Source: Pseudomonas sp. (lineage in GTDB: Bacteria > Pseudomonadota > Gammaproteobacteria > Pseudomonadales > Pseudomonadaceae). Taken from it: a DNA stretch of 55,371 bases. Numbering within the stretch: the first letter of the stretch is position 1; each line of letters opens with the position of its first letter. The stretch is from positions 1-55,371 of the forward strand of contig NZ_JAUYGD010000039.1 of the NCBI RefSeq assembly GCF_030690725.1, written 5' to 3'. A program made the translations under genes and the position numbers. The notes beneath the pieces were generated by a model that searched no databases, was not told where the DNA came from, and saw only the letters and a program-made list of their open reading frames with translations. Below are positions 8,558-18,163 of the stretch, one piece after another.

Positions 8558-10066
8558 TCAAGGTTGCGGGAAACGGGCGCGACGTTCGAGGTCGTCGAGA
8601 TCAATGTGGTTGCGCATGTACTGCTGGCTGGCATCGACCATGGGTTGATGGTCCCAACTGGTCAGGCGGCCGTGGGTCAGGGCGCTGGCAACAAAACGCC
8701 GGCGACGCTGACTGGCCAGGGTGGCCTGATGAATCGCCTGCATGTCCCAGCGCGCCTGGGCCTGGTTGATAAAGTCAGCCAGCCGGCTTTGGTGCTCGGC
8801 GGACTCTGCCAGGTTTTCGCGCTCTTGCGGGTCGTGGCGCAGGTTGAACAGCAGCAGGGGGTCGTGTTCCGAATAGATAAATTTCCACTCGCCCTGGCGA
8901 ATCATCATCAGCGGGCTGATGCTGCCTTCGGCCATATATTCGCCAATCACTTCATCGTGGCCCTGGCGACCTTCGAGGTGCGCCAGCAATGAGCGGCCAT
9001 CCAGCGGCAGGTCGTTTTGCAGCGTGCCGCCGGCCAGTTCCACCAGGGTCGGCAGCAGGTCCATGGTGGAGACGTTCTGGCTTACCCGGCGCGCAGCAAA
9101 CTGCTTGGGTGCATGCACCAGCAACGGCACTCGGGCGGCCATTTCAAACCAATGCATTTTGTACCAGAGGCCACGCTCACCCAGCATGTCGCCGTGGTCG
9201 CCGGAGAACACGATGATGGTGTTGTCGCTCAGGTTGCAGTCCTTGAGGGTTTTCAGCAGCTTGCCGATATTGCTGTCGATGTAGCTGCAGGCGCCGAAGT
9301 AGGCGCGGCGGGCGTCCTTGATCTTCTGCTCGGGCAGCGGCTTGTCCCACAGGTCGATGACTTTCATCAGGCGCTGCGAGTGCGGGTCCTGCTCGGCCTG
9401 ATCGATGTGCTGGCGCGGCAGCGGGATGTCCTCGTCGCGGTAGAGGTCCCAGAACTCGGCCGGGATGGTGTAGGGGTCATGTGGGTGAGTCATGGAAACG
9501 GTCAGGCAGAAGGGCTGATCACCGTCGCGGCGCACGTGGTCATACAGATACTGCTGTGCCTTGAACACCACCTCTTCATCGAAATCCAGCTGGTTGGTGC
9601 GCACGCACGGCCCGGCCTGCAGCACCGAGGACATGTTGTGGTACCAGCTGGCGCGCACGTCCGGCTCATCCCAGTTCACCGCCCAGCCGTAATCGGCGGG
9701 GTAGATGTCGCTGGTCAGGCGCTCTTCATAGCCATGCAACTGGTCCGGGCCGCAGAAATGCATCTTGCCCGACAGCGCGGTGCGGTAGCCCAGGCGGCGC
9801 AGGTAATGGGCGTAGGTCGGTACATCGGCGGGAAAGTCGGCGGCGTTGTCGTAGGCACCGATCTTCGAGGGCAACTGGCCGCTGACCAGGGTAAAGCGCG
9901 AGGGCGCGCAAAGTGGACTGTTGCAATAGGCGGCATCGAACACCACGGCATCTTTAGCCAGGCGCATCAGGTTGGGCATCTGGATCGGTGAGGCGGCATC
10001 GTGCAGCGGCAGAATCGGCGCGGCCATCTGATCGGCCATGATAAAGAGGATGTTAGGGCGTTTCAT
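8558..10066 (-). CDS. betC: Choline-sulfatase
   Basis: 502 residues of the type I sulfatase family. The formylglycine motif C-A-P-S-R is at 53-57 (Cys53 would be converted), the metal-binding Asp11 is in IMADQM, and SGDHGDMLGERG supplies the second metal site. The C-terminus contains the tail typical of choline-sulfatases (RRRRFVASALTHGRLTSWDHQP). It hydrolyses choline-O-sulfate to choline and sulfate in the cytoplasm, feeding both betaine synthesis and sulfur assimilation. Divergent from a LysR regulator, with the binding protein and SulP genes downstream. Confidence 0.9.
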   Translation of the reverse strand: MKRPNILFIMADQMAAPILPLHDAASPIQMPNLMRLAKDAVVFDAAYCNSPLCAPSRFTLVSGQLPSKIGAYDNAADFPADVPTYAHYLRRLGYRTALSGKMHFCGPDQLHGYEERLTSDIYPADYGWAVNWDEPDVRASWYHNMSSVLQAGPCVRTNQLDFDEEVVFKAQQYLYDHVRRDGDQPFCLTVSMTHPHDPYTIPAEFWDLYRDEDIPLPRQHIDQAEQDPHSQRLMKVIDLWDKPLPEQKIKDARRAYFGACSYIDSNIGKLLKTLKDCNLSDNTIIVFSGDHGDMLGERGLWYKMHWFEMAARVPLLVHAPKQFAARRVSQNVSTMDLLPTLVELAGGTLQNDLPLDGRSLLAHLEGRQGHDEVIGEYMAEGSISPLMMIRQGEWKFIYSEHDPLLLFNLRHDPQERENLAESAEHQSRLADFINQAQARWDMQAIHQATLASQRRRRFVASALTHGRLTSWDHQPMVDASQQYMRNHIDLDDLERRARFPQP

Positions 10067-10178
10067 GGCAGCCGGTATTCCATATAAAAGATTTATGCGA
10101 CAGTGCTGGCTTGATCATCCGGCTAAGTAAAAGCTGGGTAAACCTGCCGTCAGTAGATGCATTGGATAACCTGGGCTT

Positions 10179-11096
10179 ATGTTTGAACGCATCGATGGCG
10201 TGTCGCTGGATGTGCTGCGGGTATTCGAGTCCGCCGCCCGTCAGCTGAGCTTTACCGCCGCAGCCAGTGAGCTGGGCACCAGCCAGCCGGCGATCAGCCA
10301 GCAGATCAAACGCCTGGAGCAGCAATTGGCCACGCGCCTGTTTGATCGGGTTTACCGCGGTATCGTCCTCACCGATGCCGGCGAGCTATTGCTGCGCTAT
10401 GTGCAGGATGGTCTGCAGAGCCTGGATGCCGGTCTGTTGGCGGTCACCGCGCAACAGCAGCATGAGGTGCTGCAGGTGGCCACCGACTTTGCCTTTGCCG
10501 CCTACTGGTTGATGCCGCGCTTGCAGCGCTTCCATCAGCTGCACCCGGAGGTGGATGTCAGCCTGATCACCAGCGAGCGCGATCAGGGTGCGTTGCCGGC
10601 GGAAATCGATGTGGCGATCAACTTCGGCGACGGGCGCTTCAAGCATGCCGAGGCGCAGCTGATGTTTCGCGAAGAGGTGTTCCCGGTGTGCAGCCCGCAG
10701 CTGCTCAAGGGTCGTGAGTTACCGCTACCGGCTACTGCGCTGGCCAGCCTGCCGCTGCTGCACCTGCGCCCGGAAAATCGTTCGCGCTGGTTCGACTGGG
10801 CCGGGCTGTTTCGCGCGTTTGGCCTGCAGCAAACGCCGAGTCCAGGCAGCCTACGCTTCGATAACTACACCCTGCTGATTCAGGCGGCGATTGCCGGGCA
10901 GGGCGTGGCCATCGGCTGGCGGCATCTGGTTGATGAACTGCTGACGCAGAACCTGCTGTGCCGCGTGGGCGATGAAGTCGCGCATTCGGATATGGGCTAC
11001 TACCTGGTGCTGCCTGAGCGCAAACGTCGCCAGCGTTTGACCCAGGTATTTGTCGATTGGCTGCAGGCCGAACTGGCCAAGGGGCCTGGGGTTTAA
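10179..11096 (+). CDS. LysR-family regulator divergent from betC
   Basis: 305 residues: N-terminal winged HTH (LDVLRVFESAARQLSFTAAA..LGTSQPAISQQIKRLE) and a periplasmic-binding-like effector domain. Divergent from betC with a 112-base gap, the classical layout of a local LysR activator, so it probably controls the choline-sulfate genes (BetR role). Its 3' end overlaps the remnant described at 11092-11158. Confidence 0.8.
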   Translation: MFERIDGVSLDVLRVFESAARQLSFTAAASELGTSQPAISQQIKRLEQQLATRLFDRVYRGIVLTDAGELLLRYVQDGLQSLDAGLLAVTAQQQHEVLQVATDFAFAAYWLMPRLQRFHQLHPEVDVSLITSERDQGALPAEIDVAINFGDGRFKHAEAQLMFREEVFPVCSPQLLKGRELPLPATALASLPLLHLRPENRSRWFDWAGLFRAFGLQQTPSPGSLRFDNYTLLIQAAIAGQGVAIGWRHLVDELLTQNLLCRVGDEVAHSDMGYYLVLPERKRRQRLTQVFVDWLQAELAKGPGV

Positions 11097-11158
11097 CCGA
11101 TGCTTGGCCTCAGGCGATACAGGGACGCAAAGCCCTGTTCCCAACGCTGATGCCCGGA
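11092..11158 (-). pseudogene. 3' remnant of an RBBP9/YdeN-like hydrolase gene
   Basis: On the minus strand this stretch reads SGHQRWEQGFASLYRL then a short tail and a stop. It matches the C-terminus of the intact hydrolase encoded at 28842-29423 (SGHQRWEQGFAYLYRL) at 15 of 16 positions. Nothing upstream in this frame continues the match. It looks like the leftover of a deleted paralogue between the LysR gene and ssuF. Confidence 0.55.
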
Positions 11159-11187
11159 CGCTGCTCGGCAGGCTGCGCGGCTATGTG

Positions 11188-11215
11188 AGTGTGGGCGGTA
11201 GCCCGCCCACTTCAC
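11188..11215. terminator. Hairpin between the LysR gene and ssuF
   Basis: GTGGGCGG pairs CCGCCCAC across a short loop, with further AGTG/CACT pairing outside. It sits between convergent genes and could terminate either, but has no U-tract. Confidence 0.4.
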
Positions 11216-11221
11216 TGTTGC

Positions 11222-11437
11222 TCACAGCTTGGCGATCGACACCTCAGTGGATTTGACGAAGGCAATCACTTCGCTGCCCACGCCCAGTTCCAGCTCTTTT
11301 ACCGAGCGGGTGGTGATCACCGAGGTGACGATGCCGGAGGCGGTCTGTACGTCGATTTCCGAGAGTACGTCGCCCAGGACGATTTCCTTGATGGTGCCTT
11401 TGAACTGGTTGCGTACGTTGATGGCTTTAATGGTCAT
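11222..11437 (-). CDS. ssuF: TOBE-domain molybdopterin-binding-like protein SsuF
   Basis: 71 residues forming a single Mop/TOBE domain (INVRNQFKGTIKEIVLGDVLSEIDVQT). In Pseudomonas the last gene of the ssu operon, ssuF, encodes such a molbindin-type protein and is reported to be needed for growth on sulfonates. Position as the final gene after ssuB supports the name. It probably binds an oxyanion such as molybdate; its exact role in sulfonate use is unclear. Confidence 0.85.
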   Translation of the reverse strand: MTIKAINVRNQFKGTIKEIVLGDVLSEIDVQTASGIVTSVITTRSVKELELGVGSEVIAFVKSTEVSIAKL

Positions 11438-11473
11438 GGTGATGCTCCTTGGTTTTAAGAGTGGTCATGCGGG

Positions 11474-12274
11474 TTAAAGCGCCCAGCGCAACTGCGTGGG
11501 CAAGGGTGAAATGGGTTCGGGTTGCGGTGGCAGTTCCGGTAGCGATAGCACGCGGTTAAGCACCTGTTCCTCAACAGCCGCCAGGCGCGCCGAGGCGCGT
11601 TGACGCGGGCGGGGCAGGTCGACGTTGATATCCAGGCCGACCTGGCCGTTCTCGATCAGGATCACTCGGTCGGCAATCGCCACCGCTTCGCTGACATCGT
11701 GAGTTACCAGCAGTACGGTGAAGCCATGCTGTTGCCACAGGCGTTCGATCAGTTGCTGCATTTCGATGCGGGTCAGGGCATCCAGTGCGCCGAGCGGCTC
11801 GTCGAGCAGTAGCAGGCGCGGTTGGTGGATCAGCGCACGGGCCAGGGCTACGCGCTGCTTCTGTCCGCCAGATAAAGCGGCAGGCCATTCATTGGCGCGA
11901 TCCGCCAGGCCGACGGCTTCCAGCGCCTGTTGCGCTTGCGGTCGCCAGTTGCCGGACAGGCCCAGGCCGACGTTGTCGATCACTCGCTTCCAGGGCAGCA
12001 GACGCGAGTCCTGGAACATCAGGCGAATGTCTTCGCGTGAGGCGGCCAGCGAGCCATTACCGGCCTGCAGTTCGCCCTGGGTGGGCACATCCAGACCCGC
12101 CAACAGGCGCAGCAGGGTGCTCTTGCCGCAGCCGCTGCGACCGACGACGGCGACAAACTGCCCGGCGGGAATATTCAGCTGAACATTCTTCAGCACTTCG
12201 CGTTCGCCGAAGGCCTTGTGAATGCCGTTGATCGCCAGCGGCAGGCCACGTTTTAAGGTGTGCAGCGCAGTCAT
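11474..12274 (-). CDS. ssuB: Aliphatic sulfonate ABC transporter ATP-binding protein
   Basis: 266 residues. Walker [10 protein letters not shown] near 45, Q-loop [11 protein letters not shown], signature [15 protein letters not shown], Walker B LLLLDEP and H-loop VTHDVSEA are all intact. It energises SsuC. The C-terminal extension ([19 protein letters not shown]) is typical of SsuB. It starts in a 4-base overlap with the ssuC stop, indicating translational coupling. Confidence 0.93.
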   Translation of the reverse strand: MTALHTLKRGLPLAINGIHKAFGEREVLKNVQLNIPAGQFVAVVGRSGCGKSTLLRLLAGLDVPTQGELQAGNGSLAASREDIRLMFQDSRLLPWKRVIDNVGLGLSGNWRPQAQQALEAVGLADRANEWPAALSGGQKQRVALARALIHQPRLLLLDEPLGALDALTRIEMQQLIERLWQQHGFTVLLVTHDVSEAVAIADRVILIENGQVGLDINVDLPRPRQRASARLAAVEEQVLNRVLSLPELPPQPEPISPLPTQLRWAL

Positions 12275-13065
12275 TGTCCCTCTCCCTTGGTCTGGTAGGC
12301 CGGGTGCCAGCGCAGCCAGATGCGCTCAAGCGTGCGCGCCGCCACATCCGCCAGCTTGCCGAGCACGGCGTAGAGCAGAATGGCCAGTACCACCACGTCG
12401 GTTTGCAGGAATTCGCGGGCATTCATTGCCAGGTAGCCGATGCCGGAGCTGGCGGAGATGGTTTCCGCGACGATCAGCGTCAGCCACATAAAGCCCAGGG
12501 CGAAACGCACGCCGACCAGGATCGAGGGCAGGGCACCGGGCAGGATTACCTGACGGAACAGGCTGAAACCGGACAGGCCATAGCTGCGCGCCATTTCCAC
12601 CAGCGCCGGGTCGACGTTACGGATGCCGTGGTAGGTGTTCAGGTAGATCGGGAACAGCGTGCCGAGGGCGACCAGAAAGATCTTTGCGCTCTCGTCGATG
12701 CCGAACCAGAGGATCACCAGCGGAATCAGCGCCAGGTGCGGCACGTTGCGGATCATTTGCACCGAACTGTCGAGAAAGCGCTCGCCCCATTTCGACAGGC
12801 CGGTGATGAAGCCCAGCAGCAAGCCGAGGCCGCCACCGATGGCAAAACCGATGCCGGCGCGCCAGCCGCTGATGGCCAGGTGGGTCCAGATTTCACCGCT
12901 ACGCAGCAGCTCCCAACCGGCGCTGATCACTGCGCTCGGTGCCGGCAGAATGCGCGTAGACAGCAGGCCGCTGACCACCGCCAGTTGCCAGGCTGTCAGC
13001 AACGCCACCGGCAAGGCCCAGGGGGCCAGGCGCAGGGCCAGGTTGTGTAAGGCTGTATTGCTCAT
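12271..13065 (-). CDS. ssuC: Aliphatic sulfonate ABC transporter permease
   Basis: About 264 residues with six predicted membrane helices and the EAA loop contacting SsuB ([24 protein letters not shown] region). Imports sulfonates delivered by SsuA. Two in-frame ATGs exist; 13065 (MSNTALHN) has GGGG about 7 bases upstream, and 13077 is the alternative. The gene lies between ssuD and ssuB. Confidence 0.92.
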   Translation of the reverse strand: MSNTALHNLALRLAPWALPVALLTAWQLAVVSGLLSTRILPAPSAVISAGWELLRSGEIWTHLAISGWRAGIGFAIGGGLGLLLGFITGLSKWGERFLDSSVQMIRNVPHLALIPLVILWFGIDESAKIFLVALGTLFPIYLNTYHGIRNVDPALVEMARSYGLSGFSLFRQVILPGALPSILVGVRFALGFMWLTLIVAETISASSGIGYLAMNAREFLQTDVVVLAILLYAVLGKLADVAARTLERIWLRWHPAYQTKGEGQ

Positions 13066-13086
13066 TGCAAACCCCATCAGGTCTTT

Positions 13087-13159
13087 GTAGGAGCGGGAGG
13101 CACGCCTAGTCCCATTCCCGCGATGTTTCTAAGGTTCGCGGGCATGGCCCGCTCCTACG
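13087..13159. repeat. REP-type palindrome pair (GTAGGAGCGGG type)
   Basis: Two inverted units beginning GTAGGAGCGGG and ending CCCGCTCCTAC, separated by about 40 bases. The same type recurs at 41427-41490. It lies between ssuD and ssuC inside the operon, where it could stabilise or attenuate the transcript. Confidence 0.7.
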
Positions 13160-13167
13160 GCATTGCA

Positions 13168-14316
13168 TCAACTGGCCGAGGCCGCCTTGGGCAGAATGTC
13201 GCTGGAGATCATTTCCCCAAACGGGCTGACATAGCTGGCCCCGCTGGGTACCTCTGGGCGATTGACGTCCAGGTGCGGGAACAGCAGCTCGGCAACCCGG
13301 TAAGACTCTTCCAGGTGCGGATAGCCGGAGAAGATGAACGTGTCGATGCCCAACTCGGCGTATTCCTTGACCCGTGCGGCCACGGTCGGGCCATCGCCAA
13401 CCAGTGCCGTGCCGGCACCGCCGCGCACCAGGCCGACCCCGGCCCAGAGGTTGGGGGACACTTCCAGGTTGTCTTTGCTGCCGCCGTGCAGGGCGGCCAT
13501 ACGCTGCTGACCAACCGAGTCGAAGCGCGCCAGGGAGGCTTGAGCGCTGGCGATGGTGTCGTCGTCGACATGGCTGATCAGCTTGTCGGCGGCAGCCCAG
13601 GCCTCGGCATTGGTTTCGCGCACGATCACATGCAGGCGGATGCCGAAGCGCACTTCACGGCCTTGAGCGGCGGCCTTCTCGCGCACCTGGGCGATTTTCT
13701 CGGCTACTGCAGCCGGTGGCTCGCCCCAGGTCAGGTAGAGCTCGACCTGCTCGGCGGCCAGGTCCTGCGCGGCTTCTGACGAGCCGCCGAAATACAGCGG
13801 CGGACGCGGCTGTTGAATAGGTGGGTAGAGCAGTTTGGCGCCTTTGACTTGAATATGTTTGCCGTCGTAGTCGACCACTTCACCTTCCAGCACGCGGCGC
13901 CAGATGCGGGTGAATTCCACCGAGGCTTCGTAGCGTTCGGCGTGGGACAGGTTGAGGCCATCGCCGGCCAGCTCATCCGGGTCGCCACCGGTCACCAGGT
14001 TGAAAAGCGCGCGGCCATTGGACAGGCGATCAAGGGTTGCTGCCTGACGCGCGGCGACCGTTGGGGAAATGATCCCGGGGCGCAGGGCTACGAGGAATTT
14101 CAGGCGCTGGGTCACCGGGATCAGCGATGCGGCCACCAGCCAGGAGTCCTCGCAGGAACGCCCGGTAGGAATCAGTACGCCACCAAAACCGAGGCGGTCG
14201 GCTGCTTGGGCAATCTGCTGCAGGTAACCGTGATCGACGGCGCGTGCGCCCTCGGCGGTGCCCAGGTATTTGCCGTCGCCATGGGTGGGCAGGAACCAGA
14301 AAATATTCAAGCTCAT
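13168..14316 (-). CDS. ssuD: FMNH2-dependent alkanesulfonate monooxygenase
   Basis: 382 residues, usual length for SsuD. Bacterial luciferase-like TIM-barrel family; start [16 protein letters not shown] and internal [16 protein letters not shown] and [15 protein letters not shown] match the family. It converts alkanesulfonates plus O2 and FMNH2 (from SsuE) to aldehyde and sulfite. GAGGAG precedes the ATG. Located between ssuA and ssuC in the lsfA-ssuEADCBF order known from Pseudomonas. Confidence 0.95.
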   Translation of the reverse strand: MSLNIFWFLPTHGDGKYLGTAEGARAVDHGYLQQIAQAADRLGFGGVLIPTGRSCEDSWLVAASLIPVTQRLKFLVALRPGIISPTVAARQAATLDRLSNGRALFNLVTGGDPDELAGDGLNLSHAERYEASVEFTRIWRRVLEGEVVDYDGKHIQVKGAKLLYPPIQQPRPPLYFGGSSEAAQDLAAEQVELYLTWGEPPAAVAEKIAQVREKAAAQGREVRFGIRLHVIVRETNAEAWAAADKLISHVDDDTIASAQASLARFDSVGQQRMAALHGGSKDNLEVSPNLWAGVGLVRGGAGTALVGDGPTVAARVKEYAELGIDTFIFSGYPHLEESYRVAELLFPHLDVNRPEVPSGASYVSPFGEMISSDILPKAASAS

Positions 14317-14345
14317 GGAGTGGTCTCCTCTTACGAAATCGTGGG

Positions 14346-14371
14346 CGTAGCCCGGATGGCTCCGGGCTACG
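14346..14371. repeat. Perfect 11-base-stem palindrome between ssuA and ssuD
   Basis: CGTAGCCCGGA pairs TCCGGGCTACG around a 4-base loop. A REP-like unit of a different type from the others in this window; may adjust ssuA versus ssuD transcript levels. Confidence 0.6.
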
Positions 14372-14393
14372 GTGATGCAGCTGTCGCGAATGG

Positions 14394-15389
14394 TTATTGG
14401 GCTGTTGCGACCTTGGCCGGGGACGCCTTAGTCGGGGCGTTCCAGATCACGTCCTTGATCACCAGGCGTTTGGGAATCAGTTTCAGGTCGGTAAAGGTGT
14501 CCGCGATCTTCTGCTGGGCCTGGATGACCTCTGGGCTGATCAACTGCGCGCCGTAGCTCTGGCGCTCGACTGCGACGCGGGTGATTTCTGCCGACAGACC
14601 CAGCAGTGGAGCGACCTGGGCGGTGGCTGCAGCGCTGTTGTTTTTGGTCCATTCGCCAATGCCGCGAATTTCGTCGATCAACACTTCAACCACTTCCGGG
14701 TTTTTCTCGGCGTAGGGCTTGGTTGCCAGGTAGAACTGGTGGTTGTTCACCAGGCCTTGGCCATCACGCAGGGTGCGTGCTTGCAGCTGGTTCTCGGCGG
14801 CGGCCTGGAAGGGGTCCCAGATGACCCAGGCGTCGACGCTGCCACGCTCGAAGGCGGCGCGGGCATCGGCGGGCGGTAGGTACACCGGTTGAATGTCGCT
14901 GTATTTCAGACCGGCGTCTTCCAGGGCGCGTACCAGCAGGTAGTGCACGTTGGAGCCTTTGTTCAGGGCGATTTTCTTGCCCTTAAGATCGGCGACCGAT
15001 TTCAGCGGCGAGTCTTTCTGCACCAGAATGGCTTCGCTGGTCGGTGCCGGTGGCTCATAGGCGACATACAGCAGATCCGCGCCTGCGGCCTGGGCAAATA
15101 CCGGTGGGGTTTCGCCGGTGGTGCCGAAGTCCACCGAGCCGACGTTCAGCCCTTCGAGCAGCTGCGGGCCGCCGGGGAACTCAGTCCATTTAACCTCGAT
15201 GCCTTTGTCGGCCAGGCGTTTTTCCAGGGTGCCCTTGGCTTTGAGCAGTACCAGGGTGCCGTATTTCTGATAGCCGATTCGCAAGACGCTCTTATCCTGA
15301 GAAGTAGCTTGTGCTTGGGTGATGGCGCCGAAAGAAATGGCCGCGGCAAACAGGGCGACCAGACTCCGACGCAAAGTGCTAGTGCGCAT
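14394..15389 (-). CDS. ssuA: Aliphatic sulfonate-binding protein
   Basis: About 331 residues with a Sec signal peptide (ending TQAQA-TSQ). The body has the SsuA/NMT1-like pattern: [60 protein letters not shown] and [13 protein letters not shown]. It delivers sulfonates to SsuBC in the periplasm. The ATG at 15389 has AAGGAG upstream; the reading frame extends further but lacks a better start. Confidence 0.93.
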   Translation of the reverse strand: MRTSTLRRSLVALFAAAISFGAITQAQATSQDKSVLRIGYQKYGTLVLLKAKGTLEKRLADKGIEVKWTEFPGGPQLLEGLNVGSVDFGTTGETPPVFAQAAGADLLYVAYEPPAPTSEAILVQKDSPLKSVADLKGKKIALNKGSNVHYLLVRALEDAGLKYSDIQPVYLPPADARAAFERGSVDAWVIWDPFQAAAENQLQARTLRDGQGLVNNHQFYLATKPYAEKNPEVVEVLIDEIRGIGEWTKNNSAAATAQVAPLLGLSAEITRVAVERQSYGAQLISPEVIQAQQKIADTFTDLKLIPKRLVIKDVIWNAPTKASPAKVATAQ

Positions 15390-15473
15390 AGCGCTCTCCT
15401 TTGCTGTTGGGGTTATTGGGTTGCGACCTGCTTGCCCGTTGGCGGGCGAGTAAGGTGGGGTATTGCTGTGTCT

Positions 15474-15528
15474 CGCGGGTTTCACCCGCCCTACGCATCA
15501 GCGATCCGTAGGGCGGGTGAAACCCGCG
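15474..15528. repeat. REP pair (CGGGTTTCACCCGCCCTACG type)
   Basis: Two head-to-head units, CGCGGGTTTCACCCGCCCTA and its inverse, separated by about 12 bases. The same type flanks the RAYT gene at 18164-18709 and recurs at 31103-31162. It lies between ssuE and ssuA. Confidence 0.8.
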
Positions 15529-15533
15529 TTGGT

Positions 15534-16127
15534 TCAAATACTCCAGCGGGCGTTGATCAACCGATCATTCAGCACACCCGGATCAATCGGTGCCGGACGG
15601 CGGGCCAGGGCCTGCTGGAAGTGCTGTAAGGCATCATCAAAACGCTGTTCCAGGGCCGGTGCCAGTTGCGCAGCAGCGCCGTTCTCGCCGTAGGCAATCT
15701 GGCTGTCGTCAGCAAAGATGGCGTGCAGCATTTCCTGGGCTTTCAGCGCCGCCAGTACCGGCTTGAGCGCGTAGTCCACGGCCAGCATGTGTGCGCTGCT
15801 GCCACCGGTAGCGATGGGCAGCACCACCTTGTGGTTCAACGCGCGCTCGGGCAGCACATCGAGCAGGGTCTTCAGTGCGCCGGAAAACGACGCCTTGTAC
15901 ACCGGGGTTGCCACTATCACGCCGTCGGCACGGCTGACCTGTTCGATCAGTTGCTGCACGGCCGGGCTGCCGAAATTGGCAAACAGCAGGTCTTCGGCAT
16001 TGAAATCACGCACCTGGTAGCTGATCACTTCAACACCGCGCAGTTGTAACCAGTGTTTGGCGCGATCAAGCAGGATATTGCTGCGTGACTTCAGGCTCGG
16101 GCTGCCGCCCAGGGATACGACAAGCAT
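15534..16127 (-). CDS. ssuE: NADPH-dependent FMN reductase
   Basis: 197 residues with a flavodoxin-like fold: N-terminal [11 protein letters not shown] phosphate-binding loop, [18 protein letters not shown] and [19 protein letters not shown] motifs of SsuE-type reductases. Supplies FMNH2 to SsuD, and possibly to the SfnB-like enzyme encoded at 24223. Ten bases downstream of lsfA, so co-transcribed with it. Confidence 0.92.
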   Translation of the reverse strand: MLVVSLGGSPSLKSRSNILLDRAKHWLQLRGVEVISYQVRDFNAEDLLFANFGSPAVQQLIEQVSRADGVIVATPVYKASFSGALKTLLDVLPERALNHKVVLPIATGGSSAHMLAVDYALKPVLAALKAQEMLHAIFADDSQIAYGENGAAAQLAPALEQRFDDALQHFQQALARRPAPIDPGVLNDRLINARWSI

Positions 16128-16136
16128 CTTCAGTCC

Positions 16137-16775
16137 TTAGCGGTTCGGCTGCGGGGTCAGACGCAGGTAAGGTTTGACGGCGCGGTAGCCTTTGGGGAAG
16201 CGCTGCTTGATTTCTTCCTCGTCCTTGAGCGACGGCACGATCACCACCTCATCACCATCTACCCAGTTGGCTGGGGTGGCGACCTTGTGGTTGTCGGTCA
16301 GTTGCAGCGAATCAATCACCCGCAGAATCTCGTGGAAGTTGCGCCCGGTGCTGGCCGGGTAGGTGATGGTCAGGCGCACCTTTTTGTTCGGGTCGATGAT
16401 GAACAGCGAACGCACGGTCAGGGTGTCGTTGGCGTTCGGGTGGATCAGGTCGTAAAGGTCGGAGACCTTGCGATCAGCGTCAGCCAGGATCGGGAAATTG
16501 ACCTTGGTGTTCTGCGTTTCGTTGATGTCGTCGATCCACTTCAGGTGCGAGTCCACCGGGTCAACCGACAGGGCGATGGCCTTAACGCCGCGCTCGGCGA
16601 ACTGCTCTTTCAGCTTGGCGGTAAAGCCCAGCTCGGTGGTGCACACCGGGGTGAAGTCGGCGGGGTGAGAGAACAGCACGCCCCAGCTATTGCCCAGCCA
16701 TTCGTGGAAGCGAATGCGGCCTTCACTGGAGTCCTGTTCGAAGTCGGGGGCGATATCGCCGAGTCGGATGGTCAT
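16137..16775 (-). CDS. lsfA: 1-Cys peroxiredoxin of the sulfur-starvation response
   Basis: 212 residues of the Prx6-type family. Peroxidatic Cys45 in HPADFTPVCTTELG; no resolving Cys. LsfA is a known sulfate-starvation-induced protein of Pseudomonas encoded next to ssu, and detoxifies peroxides arising from reduced flavins. The ATG at 16775 has AAGGAG upstream. It heads the lsfA-ssuEADCBF unit, divergent from the sulfate-binding gene. Confidence 0.93.
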   Translation of the reverse strand: MTIRLGDIAPDFEQDSSEGRIRFHEWLGNSWGVLFSHPADFTPVCTTELGFTAKLKEQFAERGVKAIALSVDPVDSHLKWIDDINETQNTKVNFPILADADRKVSDLYDLIHPNANDTLTVRSLFIIDPNKKVRLTITYPASTGRNFHEILRVIDSLQLTDNHKVATPANWVDGDEVVIVPSLKDEEEIKQRFPKGYRAVKPYLRLTPQPNR

Positions 16776-16837
16776 GCGTATTCTCCTTGGTAAAGTCCGT
16801 TGCGTGGCGCTCACTATGCTCAGGAACAAAAAATAGT

Positions 16838-16985
16838 AAAAAGAATAAATAACGATTTATTTATAACTTTTAGGTCTTTGAGGGTGATGCCACCATCAAA
16901 TCAACCGCAGCTGTTGAAAAGCAGGTAAATGCATAAGCAAGTAACTAACTATTCTTTCTAAGAATAAAAAACCGCTTTTATAGTC
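16838..16985. promoter_or_regulatory. Divergent lsfA-ssu / sbp promoter region with AAAGAATA motifs
   Basis: AT-rich region in an otherwise GC-rich sequence. AAAAAGAATAAAT lies at 16838-16850. At 16950-16966 TATTCTT and AAGAATA form an inverted repeat with a 3-base spacer, just upstream of a possible -10 (TATAGT near 16979) for the sulfate-binding gene. The same motif occurs upstream of the other sulfur operons here. A CysB or similar activator site is inferred, not shown. Confidence 0.55.
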
Positions 16986-17013
16986 GCCGCACACCTCATT
17001 CAAAGGATGCGTA

Positions 17014-18009
17014 ATGAAACGACTCTTACCTTTCTCGTTGCTGGCCGCCGGCCTGATCTTCGGCTCCAGCGCCCAGGCGACGACCCTGCTCAACGTCTCC
17101 TATGACGTAATGCGTGACTTCTACAAGGACTACAACACCGCCTTCCAGAAACACTGGCAGGCTGAGGGTGGTAAGCCGTTGGTGCTGCAGATGTCTCACG
17201 GCGGCTCTAGCAAACAGGCCCGCGCGGTAATCGACGGCCTGCCCGCCGACGTGATCACCATGAACATGGCCACCGACATTAATGCGTTGGCCGACAATGG
17301 CGGCCTGGTCCCGAAAAACTGGGCCGAACGCCTACCGAACAGCAGCGCGCCGTTTACCTCGGCTACCGTATTTATCGTGCGCAAAGGCAACCCCAAAGGT
17401 CTGAAGGATTGGCCGGACCTTCTCAAGGACGGCGTGCAGGTGGTGGTACCCAACCCGAAGACCTCTGGTAACGGCCGCTACACCTACCTGTCTGCCTGGG
17501 GCTATGTGCTGGAAAAAGGCGGCGACGAGAAAGCCGCCAAGGAGTTTGTCGGCAAGCTGTTCAAGCAGGCTCCGGTCCTCGACACCGGCGGCCGCGCCGC
17601 CACCACCACCTTTATCCAGAACCAGATCGGTGACGTGCTGGTGACCTTCGAGAACGAAGCCGAGATGATCGCCCGCGAGTTCGGCCGTGGCAGCTTCGAA
17701 GTGGTCTACCCGAGCGTCTCCGCCGAGGCTGAACCACCGGTTGCGGTGGTCGACAAGGTGGTCGACAAAAAAGGTACTCGTAAGGAAGCCGAGGCCTACT
17801 TGAAATACCTGTGGTCCGACGAAGCCCAGCGCATCGCCGCCAACAACTACCTGCGTCCACGCAACCCGGTCATCCTCGCCGAGTTCGCCGACCGCTTCCC
17901 GAAAGTCACCTTCTTCAACGTGGTGAAGACCTTCGGCGACTGGCCGGTGATCCAGAACACCCACTTTAAGGACGGTGGCCTGTTCGACCAGATATACACC
18001 GCGCAATAA
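17014..18009 (+). CDS. sbp: Sulfate-binding protein (first paralogue)
   Basis: 331 residues: signal peptide (ending SSAQA-TTL), then the Sbp/CysP family signature [34 protein letters not shown] and VPNPKTSGNGRYTYL. Binds sulfate (or thiosulfate) in the periplasm for the CysTWA importer encoded at 31-34 kb. A second paralogue is at 30047. Monocistronic, followed by a terminator. Confidence 0.92.
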   Translation: MKRLLPFSLLAAGLIFGSSAQATTLLNVSYDVMRDFYKDYNTAFQKHWQAEGGKPLVLQMSHGGSSKQARAVIDGLPADVITMNMATDINALADNGGLVPKNWAERLPNSSAPFTSATVFIVRKGNPKGLKDWPDLLKDGVQVVVPNPKTSGNGRYTYLSAWGYVLEKGGDEKAAKEFVGKLFKQAPVLDTGGRAATTTFIQNQIGDVLVTFENEAEMIAREFGRGSFEVVYPSVSAEAEPPVAVVDKVVDKKGTRKEAEAYLKYLWSDEAQRIAANNYLRPRNPVILAEFADRFPKVTFFNVVKTFGDWPVIQNTHFKDGGLFDQIYTAQ

Positions 18010-18028
18010 GGCGTACCTGAAATAAAAA

Positions 18029-18056
18029 AGCCCGGCCATGTGCCGGGCTTCTTGTT
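18029..18056 (+). terminator. Rho-independent terminator of sbp
   Basis: AAGCCCGGC pairs GCCGGGCTT with a 5-base loop, followed by the T-rich CTTGTT. Confidence 0.75.
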
Positions 18057-18063
18057 AGCGATT

Positions 18064-18118
18064 CGCGGGTTTCACCCGTCCTACGGCAGACTAAATCGTA
18101 GGGCGGGTGAAACCCGCG
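18064..18118. repeat. REP pair upstream of the RAYT gene
   Basis: Inverted units of the CGGGTTTCACCCG type, separated by about 13 bases. One unit differs by a single base (CCCGTCC instead of CCCGCCC). Together with the pair at 18715-18786 it brackets the transposase gene. Confidence 0.85.
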
Positions 18119-18163
18119 TGCTGACCTACACTGCGCTGATCCGCCCACCACAACACGGATGTT

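Noticed and set aside
13087..13159. CRISPR repeats suggested by several similar short palindromes
   Set aside because: The units are inverted pairs at scattered sites, not regularly spaced direct repeats, and no cas gene is present.
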